From: Patescibacteria group bacterium
GTDB taxonomy: Bacteria > Patescibacteriota > Gracilibacteria > UBA1369 > LOWO2-01-FULL-3
Assembly: GCA_018818755.1 (NCBI GenBank)
Contig: JAHIRL010000092.1
Coordinates: forward strand, 1 to 7,360
DNA: 7,360 nucleotides
Direction: 5' to 3'
Program-made: the position numbers and the translations under genes
In this document: positions 5,031 through 7,360 of the stretch, piece after piece
Position numbering within the stretch: position 1 is the first letter of the stretch
Layout of the letters: each line of letters begins with the position of its first letter
Notes under the pieces: model-generated
Seen by the model: the letters and a program-made list of their open reading frames with translations, nothing else
Told to the model about the DNA's origin: nothing
Databases searched by the model: none

Positions 5031-5540
5031 TTACATAATCCCGTGAACAAATCGAAGCCAGAGAGTTTTTAGCCGATCAAAGGAAGCCTTCACCAATTCC
5101 AAAAGCAAAGCTCTCAAAGTACGAATCTTTCTTACAATATTCGCCAACTCAAAGAAACTAACCTTATGTGGAGCCCTAATCATTCTAAAAGCTTTCTTAC
5201 GAAGATATTTAATTTCATGTTTTATTTCAGCTTCTACCTGATCCCGCATCTTCTCCACAGTAGGCATTTTCTTCAACAACTGAGCACGAACAACAGCTGG
5301 ATCAAATTTTTTACCCCTAGCGCCATCAGTCTTAGCCGAATCAGATTTTTTTTCTCGTCCCTCAGTGCTAACCTCAGACACTTTTTCACTGGATTCCAAA
5401 CCAAGATCAGCTCCACTCATCACATCAGCAGATGTTTTTGAAATAGCCTCAGACGAATCTGCGGAACCTTCATCCATAGTATTAAGGTTTTCCAGATTTT
5501 TTTTCTCCGCTGATTTTTTACTGAGGATTTCCTTTGTCAT
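5031..5540 (-). CDS. Hypothetical protein: disordered acidic N-terminus, basic helical C-terminus
   Basis: The 169 residues fall into two halves. Residues 1-78 are rich in Ser, Glu, Asp, Lys and Ala with almost no aromatics, which predicts intrinsic disorder. Residues 79-169 are strongly helical and basic: FDPAVVRAQLLKKMPTVEKM, a charged helix about 99-118, then FFELANIVRKIRTLRALLLE (129-148) and a C-terminal amphipathic helix ending LKTLWLRFVHGIM. There is no signal peptide and no obvious transmembrane helix, though the last helix could touch membrane or nucleic acid. From memory the C-terminal half resembles a small conserved protein of Patescibacteria, especially Peregrinibacteria, without known function; I cannot confirm this here. 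It is the first gene of the nad operon, and its stop abuts nadA's longest reading frame (33 bp before the preferred start), so cotranscription is likely, though a role in NAD synthesis is not implied. No good Shine-Dalgarno motif is present; AGGA lies 12 nt upstream, at the predicted transcript end. Confidence 0.8.
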   Translation of the reverse strand: MTKEILSKKSAEKKNLENLNTMDEGSADSSEAISKTSADVMSGADLGLESSEKVSEVSTEGREKKSDSAKTDGARGKKFDPAVVRAQLLKKMPTVEKMRDQVEAEIKHEIKYLRKKAFRMIRAPHKVSFFELANIVRKIRTLRALLLELVKASFDRLKTLWLRFVHGIM

Positions 5541-5560
5541 AAGCTTTTGGTATCCTGTAA

Positions 5561-5589
5561 ATTATAAAGCAATCGATGCCCAGTGTCAA
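5561..5589 (-). promoter_or_regulatory. Exact consensus sigma-70 promoter of the nad operon
   Basis: The minus strand carries TTGACA (5589-5584), a 17-bp spacer and TATAAT (5566-5561): both hexamers and the spacing are exactly the consensus. The start of transcription is expected near 5554, about 14 nt before the ATG at 5540. It should drive the small hypothetical gene, nadA and nadC together. No operator-like repeat overlaps it. Confidence 0.8.
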
Positions 5590-5609
5590 TAACATGGGCA
5601 CAAAACAAA

Positions 5610-5638
5610 TTGTAAAGTACATACATAATATATAAAAT
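5610..5638 (+). promoter_or_regulatory. Promoter of valS
   Basis: TTGTAA (5610-5615), a 17-bp spacer and TAAAAT (5633-5638, 5 of 6 matches) point right. The start would be near 5645, about 13 nt before the valS ATG. It is back-to-back with the nad operon promoter, with 20 bp between the two -35 boxes. No T-box leader fits in so short a space. Confidence 0.5.
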
Positions 5639-5657
5639 TACAGAAAATAATCAACAC

Positions 5658-7360
5658 ATGAAAATAGAACTGGAAAAATCTTACGAAGCAAAAAAGTACG
5701 AAGACAAGATATATGAGAATTGGGAAAAAAGTGGTTTCTTCAAGGCCAAAGTAGACAAAAACAAGAAGCCCTACACAATTTCCATGCCCCCACCGAACGC
5801 AACTGGCATGCTTCACCTTGGCCACGCCATCATGCTAGCCATCGAAGATATCCTCATTCGCTACCACCGTATGAAGGGCTACGAAGCCCTCTGGCTTCCC
5901 GGTACCGACCATGCCTCCATAGCAACTCAAAACAAAGTTGAACAACAGCTTGCAGAGAAAGGCTTGGATAAATACAAGCTCGGACGCAAGCATTTCCTCG
6001 AAGAAGTCGAAAAATATGTAGCCAAATCCCAAAATACGATCCGCAACCAAATCCGAAAAATGGGAGCAAGCTGTGATTGGTCACGCGAGCGATACACCTT
6101 AGACAAAGGCCTAACAAATGCTGTACAGGAAGTATTTATCCGCATGTATAAAGACGGATTGATTTACAGAGGTGACAGAATTGTTAACTGGTGTCCACGC
6201 TGTGAGTCCACTCTTGCAAACGACGAAGTGGAATATAAAGAAGCAAACGAAAAACTCTACTGGATCAAATACGGCCCATTCACCCTCGCCACAACAAGGC
6301 CCGAAACAAAACTGGGAGACACAGCTGTAGCCGTCCACCCAAAAGACAAAAGATACAAAGAGATGATCGGCAAGAAATATATGATTCCGGGAGTCCTCGG
6401 TGAGTTTGAAATTATCGTAGTAGGGGATAACGCAGTAGATCCAAAATTTGGATCGGGAGCAGTAAAAGTTACCCCTGCCCACAGTTTTACTGATTTTGAA
6501 ATAGCCCAGAGACACAAAATTCCTGCAAAATCCATCATAGACGAACAAGGCCGCATGATGGCTAACTGCGGAAAATACGAGGGAATGACCACCTTGGAAT
6601 GCCGAGAAGCGATCGTAAAAGATATGAAAAAAATGGGATTGATCGAAAAAATTGAGGATTATCAGCACAACCTATCCGTCTGCTACCGATGTGGTACAAC
6701 AATCGAACCACTAATTTCCAAGCAATGGTTCATAAATGTCGACAAACCAGTAATAAAAGAGGGCGGGAAAAAAGTATCACTCAAAGAAAAATCTATAGAA
6801 GTAATAAAAAAGAAAAAGATCAAAATAGTTCCTGACAGATTCAATAAAACCTATTTTAACTGGATGGAGAATCTGCACGATTGGTGCATATCCCGCCAAA
6901 TTTGGTTTGGCCACAGAATCCCGATTTGGTATTGCAAAAGTTGTGGCCACCAGGAAGCTAGCAAGACCAAACCTCTTAATAATTGCGCCAAATGCAAAGG
7001 CGAAAAGTGGAAACAGGACGAAGACACCCTGGATACCTGGTTTTCATCCGGACTTTGGACATTTTCCACACTAGGCTGGCCCGAAAAAACACCCGAATTT
7101 AAATATTTCCACCCCACTGCAGTCCTGGAAACCGGTTATGACATCATATTCTTCTGGGTAGCCCGCATGATAATGATGACAAGCTACGCCCTGAACGATA
7201 TTCCGTTCAAAACCGTTTATCTTCACGGACTGATAAGAGACAAGCAGGGCCGCAAAATGAGTAAATCCCTAAACAACGGAATCGACCCCCTAGAAATGAT
7301 CGAAAAATACGGCACAGACGCAGTCCGCCTCAGCCTGGTAATCGGAAATACTCCCGGCAA
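5658..7360 (+). CDS. valS: Valyl-tRNA synthetase (partial, C-terminus outside window)
   Basis: This class I synthetase (EC 6.1.1.9) charges tRNA-Val with valine. The 567 codons before the right edge cover the catalytic and editing domains; the anticodon-binding domain and coiled coil are missing (family length is about 850-950). Visible landmarks are PPPNATGMLHLGHA (44-57) with HLGH as the HIGH motif, LPGTDHASIATQ (80-91), NWCPRC (177-182), the CP1 editing domain from about 200 to 345 with ATTRPETKLGDTAVAVHP (211-228) and GSGAVKVTPAHSFTDFE (265-281), DWCISRQIWFGHRIPIWYC (408-426), DTWFSSGLW (459-467), and KMSKSLNNGIDPLE (533-546). There are four CxxC pairs (179/182, 342/345, 426/429, 443/446), which could bind zinc. 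'FGHRIPIWYC' and 'TQ' after GTDHASIA indicate ValRS rather than IleRS or LeuRS. The ATG at 5658 is right for the family; no Shine-Dalgarno motif precedes it. Confidence 0.97.
   Translation, partial: MKIELEKSYEAKKYEDKIYENWEKSGFFKAKVDKNKKPYTISMPPPNATGMLHLGHAIMLAIEDILIRYHRMKGYEALWLPGTDHASIATQNKVEQQLAEKGLDKYKLGRKHFLEEVEKYVAKSQNTIRNQIRKMGASCDWSRERYTLDKGLTNAVQEVFIRMYKDGLIYRGDRIVNWCPRCESTLANDEVEYKEANEKLYWIKYGPFTLATTRPETKLGDTAVAVHPKDKRYKEMIGKKYMIPGVLGEFEIIVVGDNAVDPKFGSGAVKVTPAHSFTDFEIAQRHKIPAKSIIDEQGRMMANCGKYEGMTTLECREAIVKDMKKMGLIEKIEDYQHNLSVCYRCGTTIEPLISKQWFINVDKPVIKEGGKKVSLKEKSIEVIKKKKIKIVPDRFNKTYFNWMENLHDWCISRQIWFGHRIPIWYCKSCGHQEASKTKPLNNCAKCKGEKWKQDEDTLDTWFSSGLWTFSTLGWPEKTPEFKYFHPTAVLETGYDIIFFWVARMIMMTSYALNDIPFKTVYLHGLIRDKQGRKMSKSLNNGIDPLEMIEKYGTDAVRLSLVIGNTPG

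Noticed and set aside
5541..5657. T-box or riboswitch in the valS/nad intergenic region
   Set aside because: The predicted leaders are only about 13-14 nt on both sides, too short for any known structured leader element.
6111..6668. 185-codon minus-strand ORF opposite valS
   Set aside because: The product is Phe/Ser/Val/Cys-rich, typical of a reverse-strand shadow, and the plus strand here encodes the ValRS editing domain.

Overview
The window looks chromosomal and bacterial. The best guess is a member of the Patescibacteria (candidate phyla radiation), possibly Peregrinibacteria, but this lineage call is an inference from protein flavour and no ribosomal RNA is present to test it. Pointers are a stand-alone sigma-70 region 4 protein with a long C-terminal extension, a small protein with a disordered N-terminus and a basic helical tail of a kind I associate with these genomes, A+T-rich intergenic DNA, and a near absence of Shine-Dalgarno motifs. 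TGA is used as a normal stop (kinase gene, nadC), which argues against the Gracilibacteria/Absconditabacteria code.

Layout, left to right. 1-506 (minus) is the N-terminal part of a sigma-region-4-like regulator that runs off the left edge. 507-741 holds two tandem promoter candidates for it, a short palindrome between them, and a promoter for the tRNA. 742-826 is tRNA-Leu(UAG) with an encoded CCA. 883-2606 is an A+T-rich block: a small P-loop kinase (plus), an unrecognised 145-residue protein (minus, tail-to-tail with the kinase) and an unrecognised 211-residue soluble protein (plus). 2618-2959 is a four-helix membrane protein. 3113-5540 (minus) is an apparent operon: small hypothetical protein, nadA, nadC. 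5658-7360 (plus) is the first 567 codons of valS, cut by the right edge and divergent from the nad operon.

How the genes work together. NadA condenses iminoaspartate with dihydroxyacetone phosphate to quinolinate, and NadC converts quinolinate to nicotinate mononucleotide, so the operon covers the last two steps unique to de novo NAD synthesis. The iminoaspartate-forming enzyme (NadB or aspartate dehydrogenase) is not in the window. The nad operon and valS are transcribed divergently from a 117-bp gap; the minus-strand promoter is an exact sigma-70 consensus (TTGACA, 17 bp, TATAAT). Several predicted -10 boxes lie only about 19-32 bp from the start codon without a Shine-Dalgarno motif, which suggests short-leader translation.

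No CRISPR array, insertion sequence, phage module, toxin-antitoxin pair or recognisable defence system was found. The least explained content is the A+T-rich block directly downstream of the tRNA gene.
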